Shown: piece by piece, positions 42,299-51,754 of the stretch
Position numbering within the stretch: the stretch's first letter is position 1
Layout: each line of letters begins with the position of its first letter
From: an uncultured Cellulomonas sp.
GTDB taxonomy: Bacteria; Actinomycetota; Actinomycetes; Actinomycetales; Cellulomonadaceae
DNA: 64,000 nt
Assembly (NCBI RefSeq): GCF_947494015.1
Contig: NZ_CANLTL010000006.1
Span: forward strand, 62,001-126,000
Direction: 5' to 3'
The notes under the pieces: generated by a model
What the model saw: the letters and a program-made list of their open reading frames with translations, nothing else
What the model was told of the DNA's origin: nothing
Databases searched by the model: none
Made by a program: the position numbers and the translations under genes

Positions 42299-42841
42299 AT
42301 GACCGAGCACCCGTCCAGCGGACCCGCGAGCGCCGAGGGCCACGACAACCCGTCGGCCGTGCAGACCACCGAGGGCGAGCGTCGTGCCGTGGCCGCGCTG
42401 GACCACTCCGGTCTGGCCTACACCCTCACCCGGCACGGTCGGGTGCGGTCGCTCGCCGAGGCGGCGCAGGTCCGCGGCATCGAGCCGTCGGGGATCGTCA
42501 AGACCCTCGTGGTGCGGCGCGGGGACGACGACTACCTGCTCGTGCTGGTCCCCGGCGACCGCACCATCTCCTGGCCCAAGCTCCGCGAGCTGCTCGGCGT
42601 CAGCCGCCTGTCCATGCCCGACGCCGCCACGGCCCAGTCGGTCACCGGGTACGAGCGCGGCACGATCACGCCGTTCGGCTCGACGCGCGCGTGGCCGGTG
42701 ATCGCCGACGCACGGGTGCCCGGGCGTCCGGCGTCCATCGGCGCGGGCGCCCACGGCACCGCGGCCACCGTCGACGGCGACGACCTGGTCCGGGTGCTCG
42801 GCGCACAGGTGGCCGATGTCACGGACCCCGAGGGCGCGTGA
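42299..42841 (+). CDS. YbaK/EbsC-type aminoacyl-tRNA deacylase
   Basis: This 180-residue editing protein probably hydrolyses mischarged Cys- or Pro-tRNA. The fold is seen in AALDHSGLAYTLTRHGRVRSLAEAAQVRG, GIVKTLVVRRGDDDYLLVLVPGD with the conserved lysine, KLRELLGVSRLSMPDA and TGYERGTITPFG, followed by PASIGAGAHGTAATVDGDDL. The N-terminal 25 residues are disordered. The start is supported by the leaderless promoter. The MarR gene follows 40 bases downstream. Confidence 0.92.
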   Translation: MTEHPSSGPASAEGHDNPSAVQTTEGERRAVAALDHSGLAYTLTRHGRVRSLAEAAQVRGIEPSGIVKTLVVRRGDDDYLLVLVPGDRTISWPKLRELLGVSRLSMPDAATAQSVTGYERGTITPFGSTRAWPVIADARVPGRPASIGAGAHGTAATVDGDDLVRVLGAQVADVTDPEGA

Positions 42842-42881
42842 CGGCGGCGGGCCCCGCGAGGCAGGGAGAGGAGCCGGGACC

Positions 42882-43322
42882 GTGGCACACCGCGCCGTCG
42901 ACGCCTGGGAGTCGCTGCTGCGCGCCCAGGTGACCCTGATGAAGGAGTTCAGCGAGGACTTCCGCGCCGCCCCGGTGACCATGCAGGAGTACGACGTCCT
43001 GTACACGCTGACCCGGTGCACGGACGGGCGCAGCCGGCTGCGCGACCTCGCCGACAACACCCGGCTCAGCCAGCCGGGCCTGAGCCGGCTCGTGGAGCGG
43101 ATGGAGGCCGACGACCTGGTGACCCGCGAGCGCGACCCCCTGGACGGACGCGGCACCGTGGTGACGCTGACGCCCCGCGGGCTCCACGTGCAGCGAGCCG
43201 TCGGCCGGGTGCACGCCCGCTCCATCGTCACCCGGGTGACCGGCGCGCTGACCGACGACGAGCAGGCCGAGCTCGCCCGGCTGTGCACCAAGCTGCGGGT
43301 CGGCGGGCACGGACCCCGCTGA
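42882..43322 (+). CDS. MarR-family transcriptional regulator
   Basis: This 146-residue winged-helix regulator is probably a dimeric repressor released by a small ligand. The HTH is in RLRDLADNTRLSQPGLSRLVERMEADDLV and the wing in TRERDPLDGRGTVVTLTPRG; the C-terminal dimerisation helix contains DDEQAELARLCTKL. The GTG at 42882 follows GGGAGAGGAG. The target is unknown; neighbours are YbaK upstream and a helicase downstream, neither a typical MarR target. Confidence 0.93.
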   Translation: MAHRAVDAWESLLRAQVTLMKEFSEDFRAAPVTMQEYDVLYTLTRCTDGRSRLRDLADNTRLSQPGLSRLVERMEADDLVTRERDPLDGRGTVVTLTPRGLHVQRAVGRVHARSIVTRVTGALTDDEQAELARLCTKLRVGGHGPR

Positions 43323-43451
43323 GGCGCCGCGGCGTCGGGCGCCCCCCGGTGCGCCGGCACGGCTCGCTCGCGCTCGGCACGACTCCGCGCGCGCACCCGC
43401 CGACCGCCGTGCGCGCGCCCACCCGTCACGCGTCGGGGAGAATGGTCCGTC

Positions 43452-46400
43452 GTGAGCGACGTCGAGAGCACCACCGACCGGGACCGCCGTCCCGAGGCGC
43501 CCGACGCCGGCGGCACACCGCGGCAGGGGGCTCGCCGCGGCAGCCGGCCCCGTCGACGTCGCGGCGGGTCGGGTCAGGCCGACGGCCAGCACCGGGGGCC
43601 CCGGGACGGGCGCGGCCCGCTCGACCCCGCCGAGGCCGACGCCCGCCAGGTCGCCCGGGTGGCCCGCAAGGCCGAGATCCGGCACCGGGTCGTCGTCCCG
43701 CCGGTCACCTACCCGCCCGAGCTGCCCGTGTCCGGGCGCCGGGACGACATCGCCGCCGCGATCCGCGACCACCAGGTCGTCATCGTCTCCGGCGCCACCG
43801 GGTCGGGGAAGACGACCCAGCTGCCCAAGATCCTGCTCGACCTGGGCCGGGGCCGGGACGGGCAGATCGGCCACACCCAGCCGCGCCGGATCGCCGCGCG
43901 CACCGTCGCCGAGCGGATCGCCGAGGAGGTCGGCACGGAGCTGGGCCAGATCGTCGGCTACCAGGTGCGGTTCACGGACACGTCGTCCGACGAGACGCTC
44001 GTGCGGGTCATGACCGACGGCATCCTGCTCGCCCAGATCCAGCGCGACCCGATGCTGCGCGGCTACGACACGCTGATCATCGACGAGGCGCACGAGCGGT
44101 CGCTCAACATCGACTTCATCCTCGGCTACCTGACCCGGCTGCTGCCGCAGCGCCCGGACCTCAAGGTCGTCATCACGTCGGCGACCATCGACTCCGAGCG
44201 GTTCGCCCGGCACTTCGCCGGGCCGGCCACGCCCGAGCACCCCGACGGCGTCCCCGCCCCGGTGGTCGAGGTCAGCGGACGCACCTACCCCGTCGAGATC
44301 CGCTACCGGCCGCTGTCGCCGGACGACGTCGGCACCGGTGACGACGAGGAGCTCGAGCTCGGCACCCCGCTGCGCAAGCCGGCGGGCGCGCCGTCCACCC
44401 CGTCGGGCAAGCGCGGCGAGGACCGCGACCTCATGACGGCGATCACCGACGCCGTCGACGAGCTGTGCGCCGAGGGGCCCGGCGACATCCTGGTGTTCCT
44501 GTCCGGCGAGCGGGAGATCCGCGACGCCGAGGACGCCCTCACCGGCGCGCTGGGCCCGCGCGTGACCGACCCCCGGCACCCGGACGCGGTCGAGATCGTC
44601 CCGCTGTACGCCCGGCTGTCGTCCGCCGAGCAGCACCGCGTGTTCGAGCGGCACTCCACCCGACGGGTCGTGCTGGCCACCAACGTCGCCGAGACCTCGC
44701 TGACCGTGCCGGGGATCCGGTACGTGATCGACCCCGGGACCGCCCGCATCTCGCGGTTCTCCAAGGCCACCAAGGTGCAGCGCCTGCCGATCGAGCCGAT
44801 CTCGCAGGCCAGCGCCAACCAGCGCTCGGGGCGGTGCGGCCGCGTCGCCGAGGGCATCGCGATCCGGCTGTACTCGGACGAGGACTTCGCGTCCCGGCCG
44901 GAGTTCACCGAGCCGGAGATCCTGCGCACCTCGCTCGCCTCGGTGATCCTGCAGATGGTCGCCGTCGGCGTCGCCGCCACGCCCGACGACGTCGCCCGGT
45001 TCCCCTTCGTCGAGCCGCCGGACGTGCGCTCGATCCGCGACGGCGTCCAGCTGCTCACCGAGCTCGGTGCGCTCGAGGCCCGCGGCACCGCCGCGGACGG
45101 CACCACCCCGGCGCAGCGGCTCACCGACACCGGCCGGGCGCTCGCGCAGCTGCCGATGGACCCCCGGCTGGCCCGGATGATCGTCGAGGGCGGGCGGCGC
45201 GGCGTCGCGCGCGAGGTGATGGTGATCGCGGCGGCGCTGTCCATCCAGGACCCGCGCGAGCGACCCGCTGAGCAGCGGCCGCAGGCCGACCAGCTGCACG
45301 CGCGGTTCGCGGACCCGTCGTCGGACTTCCTCACCTACCTGAACCTGTGGCAGTACGTGAAGGACTCCCAGCGCGAGCTGTCCGGGTCGGCGTTCCGGCG
45401 GCTGTGCCGCGCCGAGCACCTGAACTACCTGCGGCTGCGCGAGTGGCAGGACGTGGTGACCCAGCTGCGGGAGATGGCGAAGCCGCTCGACATCCGGGTC
45501 GAGCCGCCGCGGCACCCGCCGGGCACGTCCACGTCGTCGTCCAGCACGCCGTCGTCGAGCACGCCGTCCTCCGCCGCGTCGTCCTCGCCGGCCGCGACGC
45601 CCCCGCGGCGCCGCACCGCCCCCGGCGCCGCGCAGGACACGCTCGCCTCGGACGCCGGCGGCGACGCCACCTCCCTTCGGCTGGACTGGGACGCCGACCG
45701 CATCCACGTCTCGGTGCTGTCCGGCCTGCTCAGCCAGATCGGCATGCAGGAGGTCACCGAGGTCCGCGCCACCGCGAAGGCAGGGAAGGGCGCGCCGCCG
45801 CCCAAGCCGCGCAAGGGGGGCCGCAACGAGTACGTCGGCGCCCGCGGCGCGCGGTTCGCGATCTTCCCCGGCTCGCCGCTGTCCCGGAAGCCGCCGGCCT
45901 GGATCATGGCCGGCGAGCTCGTCGAGACCTCGCGGCTGTGGGCCCGCGACGCCGCCCGCATCCAGCCCGAGTGGGCCGAGGACCTGGCCGCCCACCTGGT
46001 CAAGCGCACCTACTCCGAGCCGACCTGGTCCACCAAGCAGGGTGCGGCGATGGCGTTCGAGCGGGTGCTGCTCTACGGCGTGCCGATCGTCGCCCAGCGC
46101 CGGGTGCTGTACGCCAAGGTCGACCCCGAGCACGCCCGCGAGCTGTTCATCCGGCACGCCTTGGTCGAGGGCGAGTGGACCACGCACCACGCGTTCTTCC
46201 ACGACAACCGGGCACTCCTGGCCCAGGCCGAGAGCCTCGAGCACCGCGCGCGGCGCCGCGACCTCGTGGTCGACGACGACGCGCTGTACGCCTTCTACGA
46301 CGAGCGCATCCCCGCCGACGTCGTCTCCTCGCGCCACTTCGACACCTGGTGGAAGTCCGCCCGCCGCCAGGACCCGGACAGCCTCACGTTCACCCTCGCG

Positions 46401-48059
46401 ATGCTCGTCGCCGACGACGCCGAGGTCTCCGAGGCCGACTTCCCGTCGGTGTGGCCGCAGGGCGACCTCGAGCTGCCGCTGACCTACCAGTTCCAGCCCG
46501 GCACCGACGCCGACGGCGTCACGGTGCACGTCCCGCTCGTCGTGCTGGACCGGGTGCGACCCGAGGGCTTCGACTGGATGGTCCCCGGTCTGCGCGAGGA
46601 GCTCGTCGTCGCGCTCGTCCGGTCCCTGCCCAAGCCGGTCCGGGTGCAGCTCGTGCCGGCCCCGGACGTCGCCCGCGAGGTGGTCGCCTGGATCGACGCG
46701 AACCTGCCGGCGTGGACGGACACGGTCCGCGCCGCCGACATGGCCGGCTCCTTCCACGAGGCCGTCGCGGCCGCGGTGCGTGCCCTGCGCGACGTCGTCG
46801 TGCCCGACGACGCCTGGGACGACGAACGCCTGCCGCCGCACCTGCGGATGACCTTCCGGGTCGAGGAGGAGCGGGGCGGCGGCGCCGTCGTGCTCGACGA
46901 GGGCAAGGACCTCGTCGTGCTGCAGCGCCGGCTGGCCGCGCGCACCCAGGACGCCGTCCGGGTCGCGGTGCGCTCCGCCGTCCGCGACGCGATGCGCGAC
47001 GCCGCACGCGAGGCGCGCACGGGCCCGATGGACTCCGGCGCCGCGGCCACCGGGGCGACCTCGACCACCCGGTCCGTGCCTGCCGCCGACGACGGGGCGC
47101 CCGCCGACCACGGCACGGCGGGCAGCGGGGCGTCCGTTGTCGCGCTCCCCTCGCCCGTCGCCGAGCGCACCGGGCTGCGGACGTGGCCGGACGACCTGCC
47201 GGACGGTCAATTGCCCGAGGTCGTCGAGACGTCCGGACCCGGCGGCCTGGTGATCCGCGGCTATCCCGCACTGGTGGAGGAGCCCGGCCCGCGGCACGAG
47301 CCGACGGTCGCGCTGCGGGTGCTCGCCGACGCCCGACGGCAGGCCGCGGAGCACCGGCGCGGGGTGCGCAGGCTGCTCACGTCCGAGGTCGCCCTGGCGA
47401 CGTCCCGGGTCACCACCCGCTGGAGCGGCACCCAGGCGCTGACCCTCGCGGCGAGCCCGTACCGCACCACCGACGCGCTCGTCGCCGACGTGCAGCTCGC
47501 CGCGGTGGACCAGCTCCTGGGGGACGCCGCCCCGGTCCGCGACGCCGCCGCCTACCGCGCGCTGCGGGACGCGGTCCGGCCGCGGCTCGAGGACACCGTG
47601 CACCGCATCATCACGGACCTCGTCGCCGTGCTCGGGGCCGCCCGCGAGCTCGACGCCGACGTGCGGGCCGGCACCAGCCTGGCCCTGCTCAACACGCTGC
47701 AGGACGTGCGCGAGCAGCTGGCCGACCTCGTCCACGACGGCTTCGTGCTCGAGACCGGCGCCACGCGCCTGCCGAACCTGGTGCGCTACCTGCGCGCGGC
47801 CCGGCACCGGCTCGCCAAGGCGCCGGACAACCCCAACCGCGACGCCGAGCTCGCCTGGAAGGTGCACGACCTGCAGACCCTGCTCGACGCCGCCCGGGAG
47901 CGGGTCGCGGCCGGCCCGCCCGACCCCGCCCGGACCGCCGCGCTGGCCGACGTCCGGTGGCTGCTCGAGGAGCTGCGGGTGAGCCTGTTCGCGCAGGGGC
48001 TGGGCACGGCCGTGCCGGTGTCGGAGAAGCGGGTGCGGGCGGCGCTGGCCGCGATCTGA
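43452..48059 (+). CDS. hrpA: HrpA-like DEAH-box ATP-dependent helicase
   Basis: This 1535-residue DEAH-box helicase of the HrpA family acts on RNA and may rescue stalled ribosomes or process mRNA. A basic, disordered N-terminus (about 60 residues, rich in Arg/Gly/Pro) precedes Walker A GATGSGKTTQ (about residue 114), DEAH (about residue 211) and SATIDSERFA, with motif V TNVAETSLTVPGI and motif VI QRSGRCGR. Two low-complexity inserts occur: a Ser/Thr/Pro run at about 690-740 and an Ala/Gly/Asp stretch at about 1193-1237. It is longer than E. coli HrpA (about 1300 residues) because of these and the N-terminus. It ends 4 bases from the convergent GH26 gene. Confidence 0.93.
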   Translation: MSDVESTTDRDRRPEAPDAGGTPRQGARRGSRPRRRRGGSGQADGQHRGPRDGRGPLDPAEADARQVARVARKAEIRHRVVVPPVTYPPELPVSGRRDDIAAAIRDHQVVIVSGATGSGKTTQLPKILLDLGRGRDGQIGHTQPRRIAARTVAERIAEEVGTELGQIVGYQVRFTDTSSDETLVRVMTDGILLAQIQRDPMLRGYDTLIIDEAHERSLNIDFILGYLTRLLPQRPDLKVVITSATIDSERFARHFAGPATPEHPDGVPAPVVEVSGRTYPVEIRYRPLSPDDVGTGDDEELELGTPLRKPAGAPSTPSGKRGEDRDLMTAITDAVDELCAEGPGDILVFLSGEREIRDAEDALTGALGPRVTDPRHPDAVEIVPLYARLSSAEQHRVFERHSTRRVVLATNVAETSLTVPGIRYVIDPGTARISRFSKATKVQRLPIEPISQASANQRSGRCGRVAEGIAIRLYSDEDFASRPEFTEPEILRTSLASVILQMVAVGVAATPDDVARFPFVEPPDVRSIRDGVQLLTELGALEARGTAADGTTPAQRLTDTGRALAQLPMDPRLARMIVEGGRRGVAREVMVIAAALSIQDPRERPAEQRPQADQLHARFADPSSDFLTYLNLWQYVKDSQRELSGSAFRRLCRAEHLNYLRLREWQDVVTQLREMAKPLDIRVEPPRHPPGTSTSSSSTPSSSTPSSAASSSPAATPPRRRTAPGAAQDTLASDAGGDATSLRLDWDADRIHVSVLSGLLSQIGMQEVTEVRATAKAGKGAPPPKPRKGGRNEYVGARGARFAIFPGSPLSRKPPAWIMAGELVETSRLWARDAARIQPEWAEDLAAHLVKRTYSEPTWSTKQGAAMAFERVLLYGVPIVAQRRVLYAKVDPEHARELFIRHALVEGEWTTHHAFFHDNRALLAQAESLEHRARRRDLVVDDDALYAFYDERIPADVVSSRHFDTWWKSARRQDPDSLTFTLAMLVADDAEVSEADFPSVWPQGDLELPLTYQFQPGTDADGVTVHVPLVVLDRVRPEGFDWMVPGLREELVVALVRSLPKPVRVQLVPAPDVAREVVAWIDANLPAWTDTVRAADMAGSFHEAVAAAVRALRDVVVPDDAWDDERLPPHLRMTFRVEEERGGGAVVLDEGKDLVVLQRRLAARTQDAVRVAVRSAVRDAMRDAAREARTGPMDSGAAATGATSTTRSVPAADDGAPADHGTAGSGASVVALPSPVAERTGLRTWPDDLPDGQLPEVVETSGPGGLVIRGYPALVEEPGPRHEPTVALRVLADARRQAAEHRRGVRRLLTSEVALATSRVTTRWSGTQALTLAASPYRTTDALVADVQLAAVDQLLGDAAPVRDAAAYRALRDAVRPRLEDTVHRIITDLVAVLGAARELDADVRAGTSLALLNTLQDVREQLADLVHDGFVLETGATRLPNLVRYLRAARHRLAKAPDNPNRDAELAWKVHDLQTLLDAARERVAAGPPDPARTAALADVRWLLEELRVSLFAQGLGTAVPVSEKRVRAALAAI

Positions 48060-48063
48060 CCGG

Positions 48064-49350
48064 TCAGCGCTCCGGGGCGAACGCGGCCCGGAAGGCGGCG
48101 GCCGACGTCGGCGAGCTGCTGAGGCGCCAGTCGGTCTCCTTGTTCTCGTCGAACCAGATCACCCCGCCCAGGTCGGGCTGGGCCGCCGCCCACGTGCCCA
48201 GAGCCGCCACCCAGGCCGCCTTGTCGCCGCCGAGCTCGGTCGACGCCGTCTCGGTCACCAGCAGCGGCTTGCCCGGCGCGAGCGCGCGGAGCTCGGCCAG
48301 GGTCGGGTCGAAGACCTCGGCCGGGGTGCGCCAGCGCTCCCAGGCCACCGAGGTGCCCCAGTTGTAGCCGTCCACCCCGACGACGTCGACGTAGTCGCCG
48401 CCGGGGTACAGCGCGGTCAGCGGCGTCGAGCCCGGGTAGACCACGTTCGGCGCCCACACCCACTGCACGGCGTGCGCGCCGCGGGCGGCGAACAGGTCGT
48501 GCACGTGGCGCCAGGCGGCGACGTGGTCCGCCGCGGTGGTCCCGTTCACCCCGGCCGACCAGGGGTACCAGTCCCCGTTCGCCTCGTGCGCGAACCGCAG
48601 CATGACCGGACCGCCCCAGGCCGCGAGCGCGTCGGCCCACGCGGTCAGGTAGGCGTCGTGGTCGCCGGCGACCACGGTCGACATCGCGAACCGCGGCTGG
48701 GTCACGCCGTCGGTCCACACCCACGGTTCCCAGGTGACGACCGGCACGGCGCCGGCGTCCACGACGGCCTGCAGCTTGGCGACGTCGGGCGCCTCGCCCC
48801 AGCCCGTGTACCACTGCAGGTACGAGGGGCCGACGCCGACGGTCGCGGCCGTGGCGGCGAGTGCCTGCGCGTCCAGCGGTCCCCAGGGGACCGTGACACC
48901 CAGCGGCACCGTGCGGCGGGCGACGTCGTCCGCGGCCGGCGCCGGGGTGGTGCTCCCGGTCGGCGGCTCGGGGACGGGCGCGGGCGGCGCAGGCTCCCCG
49001 GGGAGCGGCAGCGGCGCGACCGGCACGGGCACCGGCTCCGCGGGCGCCGTCGTCCCGCCCTTGCCGCCCCCGCCGCCCTTGCCCTGCCCGGACGGCGTCG
49101 AGGCCGTGGTCCTGGCCGTCATGGTCACCTCACCCGGCCACGCCACCGCGACGACGGCGGCATGCTGCGAGTGAGACGTGACCGCGGGCGCTGCACCGCC
49201 GGCGACCGCTGACCCGGTCGCGGCCGGCAGCGGCCCGTCCGCGACGACGGCCCGCGACGTGACCGGCGCGGTGGCCGCGTGCGTGGTCCCCGCCTGGGAC
49301 AGGAGAGCCGGCAGCAGCAGCGCCGCGCCGATCATCCGGGCTCTGCGCAT
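48064..49350 (-). CDS. Secreted GH26-like endo-beta-mannanase/xylanase
   Basis: This 428-residue secreted glycosidase has a signal peptide (MRRARMIGAALLLPALLSQAGTTHA) and a long Pro/Thr/Ala-rich linker to about residue 155. A (beta/alpha)8 domain of the GH26 family follows: RRTVPLGVTVPWGP, the acid/base Glu in RFAHEANGDWYPW (about residue 256), WVWAPNVVYPG and the nucleophile Glu in LLVTETAST (about residue 367). GH26 members cut mannan or xylan; exact specificity cannot be called. There is no carbohydrate-binding or SLH domain, so it is probably free. The ATG at 49350 has GAGAGGAA upstream. Confidence 0.88.
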   Translation of the reverse strand: MRRARMIGAALLLPALLSQAGTTHAATAPVTSRAVVADGPLPAATGSAVAGGAAPAVTSHSQHAAVVAVAWPGEVTMTARTTASTPSGQGKGGGGGKGGTTAPAEPVPVPVAPLPLPGEPAPPAPVPEPPTGSTTPAPAADDVARRTVPLGVTVPWGPLDAQALAATAATVGVGPSYLQWYTGWGEAPDVAKLQAVVDAGAVPVVTWEPWVWTDGVTQPRFAMSTVVAGDHDAYLTAWADALAAWGGPVMLRFAHEANGDWYPWSAGVNGTTAADHVAAWRHVHDLFAARGAHAVQWVWAPNVVYPGSTPLTALYPGGDYVDVVGVDGYNWGTSVAWERWRTPAEVFDPTLAELRALAPGKPLLVTETASTELGGDKAAWVAALGTWAAAQPDLGGVIWFDENKETDWRLSSSPTSAAAFRAAFAPER

Positions 49351-49710
49351 GGTGGTTCCTCTCGATGACGACGTCCTCCCTCCTCGCCATCGACGCCCCC
49401 GGGCACCGGCACGAGCGCGGCGGCCCCGGCCGGGGGCCATCCGGGTGCTCTACTCACCCGACCGGTGCACCCGGCGTCACCCGGTCGGTGGCGCGCTCGG
49501 CACGAAGGTGCGCGCGCTGCCCACGGGCCTGACCGGCACCGTGGAGGTGCTGGCGCAGGCGTTCGCCCCGCCGGACGACCCCGACCCGGTGGCGCTGCTC
49601 GAGGAGCACCGGGCGGTCGGCCGGGAGCACGACCTCGAGGTCCTCGTCGACGACGACGTCGATTCGGTCGCCCGGTACCTGCCGCCCGGGGCTCGGGCGT
49701 CGTCACGGCG
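49351..49710 (+). other. Intergenic stretch with a coding-like fragment (49445-49700)
   Basis: No complete gene is seen in this 360-bp gap between the GH26 start and the GH127 stop. On the plus strand, however, the frame from GTG 49445 has strong third-position GC and protein-like content (GTKVRALPTGLTGTVEVLAQ, DPVALLEEHRAVGREHDLEV, DDDVDSVARYLPPG) to about 49700. It has no stop of its own and runs into sequence antisense to GH127. It is best read as a gene remnant or chance coding-like sequence. The first 90 bp hold the GH26 promoter region. Confidence 0.35.
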
Positions 49711-51750
49711 TCAGGTGGGCACCCACACGCGCATGGTGGACGGGCCACGCGTCGCCCAGTCGTGGTACGGCCGCAGCACGATCTCGGTGCCCGCGGCGCC
49801 CTGGTCCGCGACCTCCCGGTCGATGCCGTCCCCGTACGGCCAGGCGTGCTCGGCCAGGTCCACCAGGGCGCCCCGCGCGACGACGTGGTCACCGCGGTCC
49901 TGCGGCGCCACCCCGGGATCGATCCGCACGACGTCGACGTGCGCCGTCCCCGGCAGGTCGACGGACTCCACGCACAGCACCTCCGGTCCCCGCTCGACCG
50001 CCACGCAGCCACGGACCGCGTCGATCCGTGGGTCGGCCCGGACGAACCGCGGCTCGAGGGGCAGCCCCAGGACGACCTCGTCACCCGGCGCGAAGTCGCA
50101 GGTGACCCGCACGGCACCGGGCTCGACCACCCGGCGCTCGCCGGCGACCTCCAGGGTCGCCCCGGTCGCCCAGGCGGGGACCCGCAGGGTCAGCGTCCAC
50201 CGGTGCGTGTCGACGCCGGCGACCCGCACGCGGACCTCCCCCGTGCGGGGGTAGTCCGTCACGACGTCGACCGCGACGGCGCGGCCGTCCGGCAGGGCGG
50301 TGCGGATCTCCGCCGGGGCGTACTGGTGGAGCTGGAGGCCGTCATCGTCCACCGTGGCCAGGTAGGCGGCCAGGCTCGCGAAGGTGCGGGCGACGTTGGT
50401 GGGGCAGCAGGAGACGCCGAACCACGGCGCCCGCAGGGACGAGGCGGCGCGTGGACTGGCCACGTCCTCCTCGGGCACCGTGGCCAGCTCCCGCTGGTGC
50501 AGGGTGTTCGTGTAGTAGAACGCGGTGCCCTCGGGGGACGGCGACGTCGCGACGACGTTGTACAGGGTCCGCTCGATGAGGTCACCGCGGGCGGGCGACC
50601 CGTCGGCGAGCAGCAGCCGCCAGCTGAGCATGACCGACCCGATCCCGGCGCACGTCTCGGAGTAGGCGCGGTCGGGGGGCAGCACGTAGTCCGGGCCGAA
50701 CGCCTCGTCCTGGTGCCGTGACCCCATCCCGCCGGTGAGGTAGGTGCGCCGGGCCACCGTGGTGTCGAGCTGGTGGCTGACGGCGTCGAGCAGGTCCCCG
50801 TCGCCGGTCTCGGACGCGAGGTCCACGGCGCCGGCCGACAGGTAGGTGGCGCGCACGGCGTGCCCGCGCAGCACGGTGGCGTCCCGCACCGGCAGGTCGT
50901 CCTGGAAGTACGCCCGTCCGAACTCGACGTCCTCGAGCACCCCGTGCCCGCGGCGCTCGAGGAACAGGCGCGCCTGCTCCAGGTACCGCTCCTCGCCGGT
51001 CACCCGGTACAGCTCGACGAGGGCCGGCTCGATCTCGGGGTGCCCGCACACCGATTCGATGCCGCCCGCACCGAACACCTCGCACACGTGGTCGGCGGCC
51101 CGCCGCGCCACGGTGACCAGTGCGTCGTCGCCGTCGGCGGGACGCGTCCGTGCCCGGGCGACGGCCGCCTGGACGAGGTGCCCGAAGCAGTAGAGCTCGT
51201 GGCCCCACTCCAGGTCGGAGTACCGGGGGGCCTGGCCGGGCCGGCCGAACCGGGTGCTGAGGTAGCCGTCCGGCTCCTGCGCCGCGGCGACGCGGGCCAC
51301 GATCGCCTCGAAGCGAGCCTCGAGGGCCTCGTCCCGGGTACGCCCGATCTCCCAGGCCATGGCCTCCAGGAGCTTGTACACCTCGGAGTCGGAGAACTCC
51401 CGTCCGCGGCGGTCCGCGGGCAGCCGTCCCTCGACCGCCGCGTCGAAGTTGCCCAGCCACCCCTCGCGCTCGAGCCACAGCTCGATGTGCGCCAGGGTGG
51501 CCGCGCCGTTGACCTGCTGGCGGCGGCCCCAGAAGCCGCCGGTGATGCGGACCTCGTCCAGGCCCAGCGGACGCAGCACGGCGCGGGACGGCACGACCGG
51601 GGCGATGGTGCCGGCCCGGCCGCCGGACGGCGTGGGCCCGGGCGCTGCGCCGGCCTCGGCATCGGGCGGGACCGGGACGGCGTCGCCGGTCGCGGTGGCA
51701 GCGGTGGTCGCCGTCGGCGCGGAGCTGCGGGACGTGGTGTCGGAAGTCAT
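49711..51750 (-). CDS. GH127 beta-L-arabinofuranosidase (DUF1680)
   Basis: This 679-residue cytoplasmic enzyme has the (alpha/alpha)6 barrel of GH127, which removes beta-linked L-arabinofuranose from plant glycans such as extensin. The residues equivalent to the Bifidobacterium HypBA1 active site line up: Glu349 in QDEAFG, Glu365 and Cys367 in SETCAG, and the Cys448-Cys449 pair in GVSCCPTN that holds zinc and the nucleophile. A 70-residue disordered N-terminus lacks a signal peptide. The ATG at 51750 lies 4 bases after the permease stop, so it is part of the importer operon and probably digests imported oligosaccharides. Confidence 0.93.
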   Translation of the reverse strand: MTSDTTSRSSAPTATTAATATGDAVPVPPDAEAGAAPGPTPSGGRAGTIAPVVPSRAVLRPLGLDEVRITGGFWGRRQQVNGAATLAHIELWLEREGWLGNFDAAVEGRLPADRRGREFSDSEVYKLLEAMAWEIGRTRDEALEARFEAIVARVAAAQEPDGYLSTRFGRPGQAPRYSDLEWGHELYCFGHLVQAAVARARTRPADGDDALVTVARRAADHVCEVFGAGGIESVCGHPEIEPALVELYRVTGEERYLEQARLFLERRGHGVLEDVEFGRAYFQDDLPVRDATVLRGHAVRATYLSAGAVDLASETGDGDLLDAVSHQLDTTVARRTYLTGGMGSRHQDEAFGPDYVLPPDRAYSETCAGIGSVMLSWRLLLADGSPARGDLIERTLYNVVATSPSPEGTAFYYTNTLHQRELATVPEEDVASPRAASSLRAPWFGVSCCPTNVARTFASLAAYLATVDDDGLQLHQYAPAEIRTALPDGRAVAVDVVTDYPRTGEVRVRVAGVDTHRWTLTLRVPAWATGATLEVAGERRVVEPGAVRVTCDFAPGDEVVLGLPLEPRFVRADPRIDAVRGCVAVERGPEVLCVESVDLPGTAHVDVVRIDPGVAPQDRGDHVVARGALVDLAEHAWPYGDGIDREVADQGAAGTEIVLRPYHDWATRGPSTMRVWVPT

Positions 51751-51754
51751 GGGT

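Noticed and set aside
42819-47867. A very long open frame antisense to hrpA
   Set aside because: The sense strand encodes HrpA with intact helicase motifs; the antisense has no domain and is expected at this GC content.
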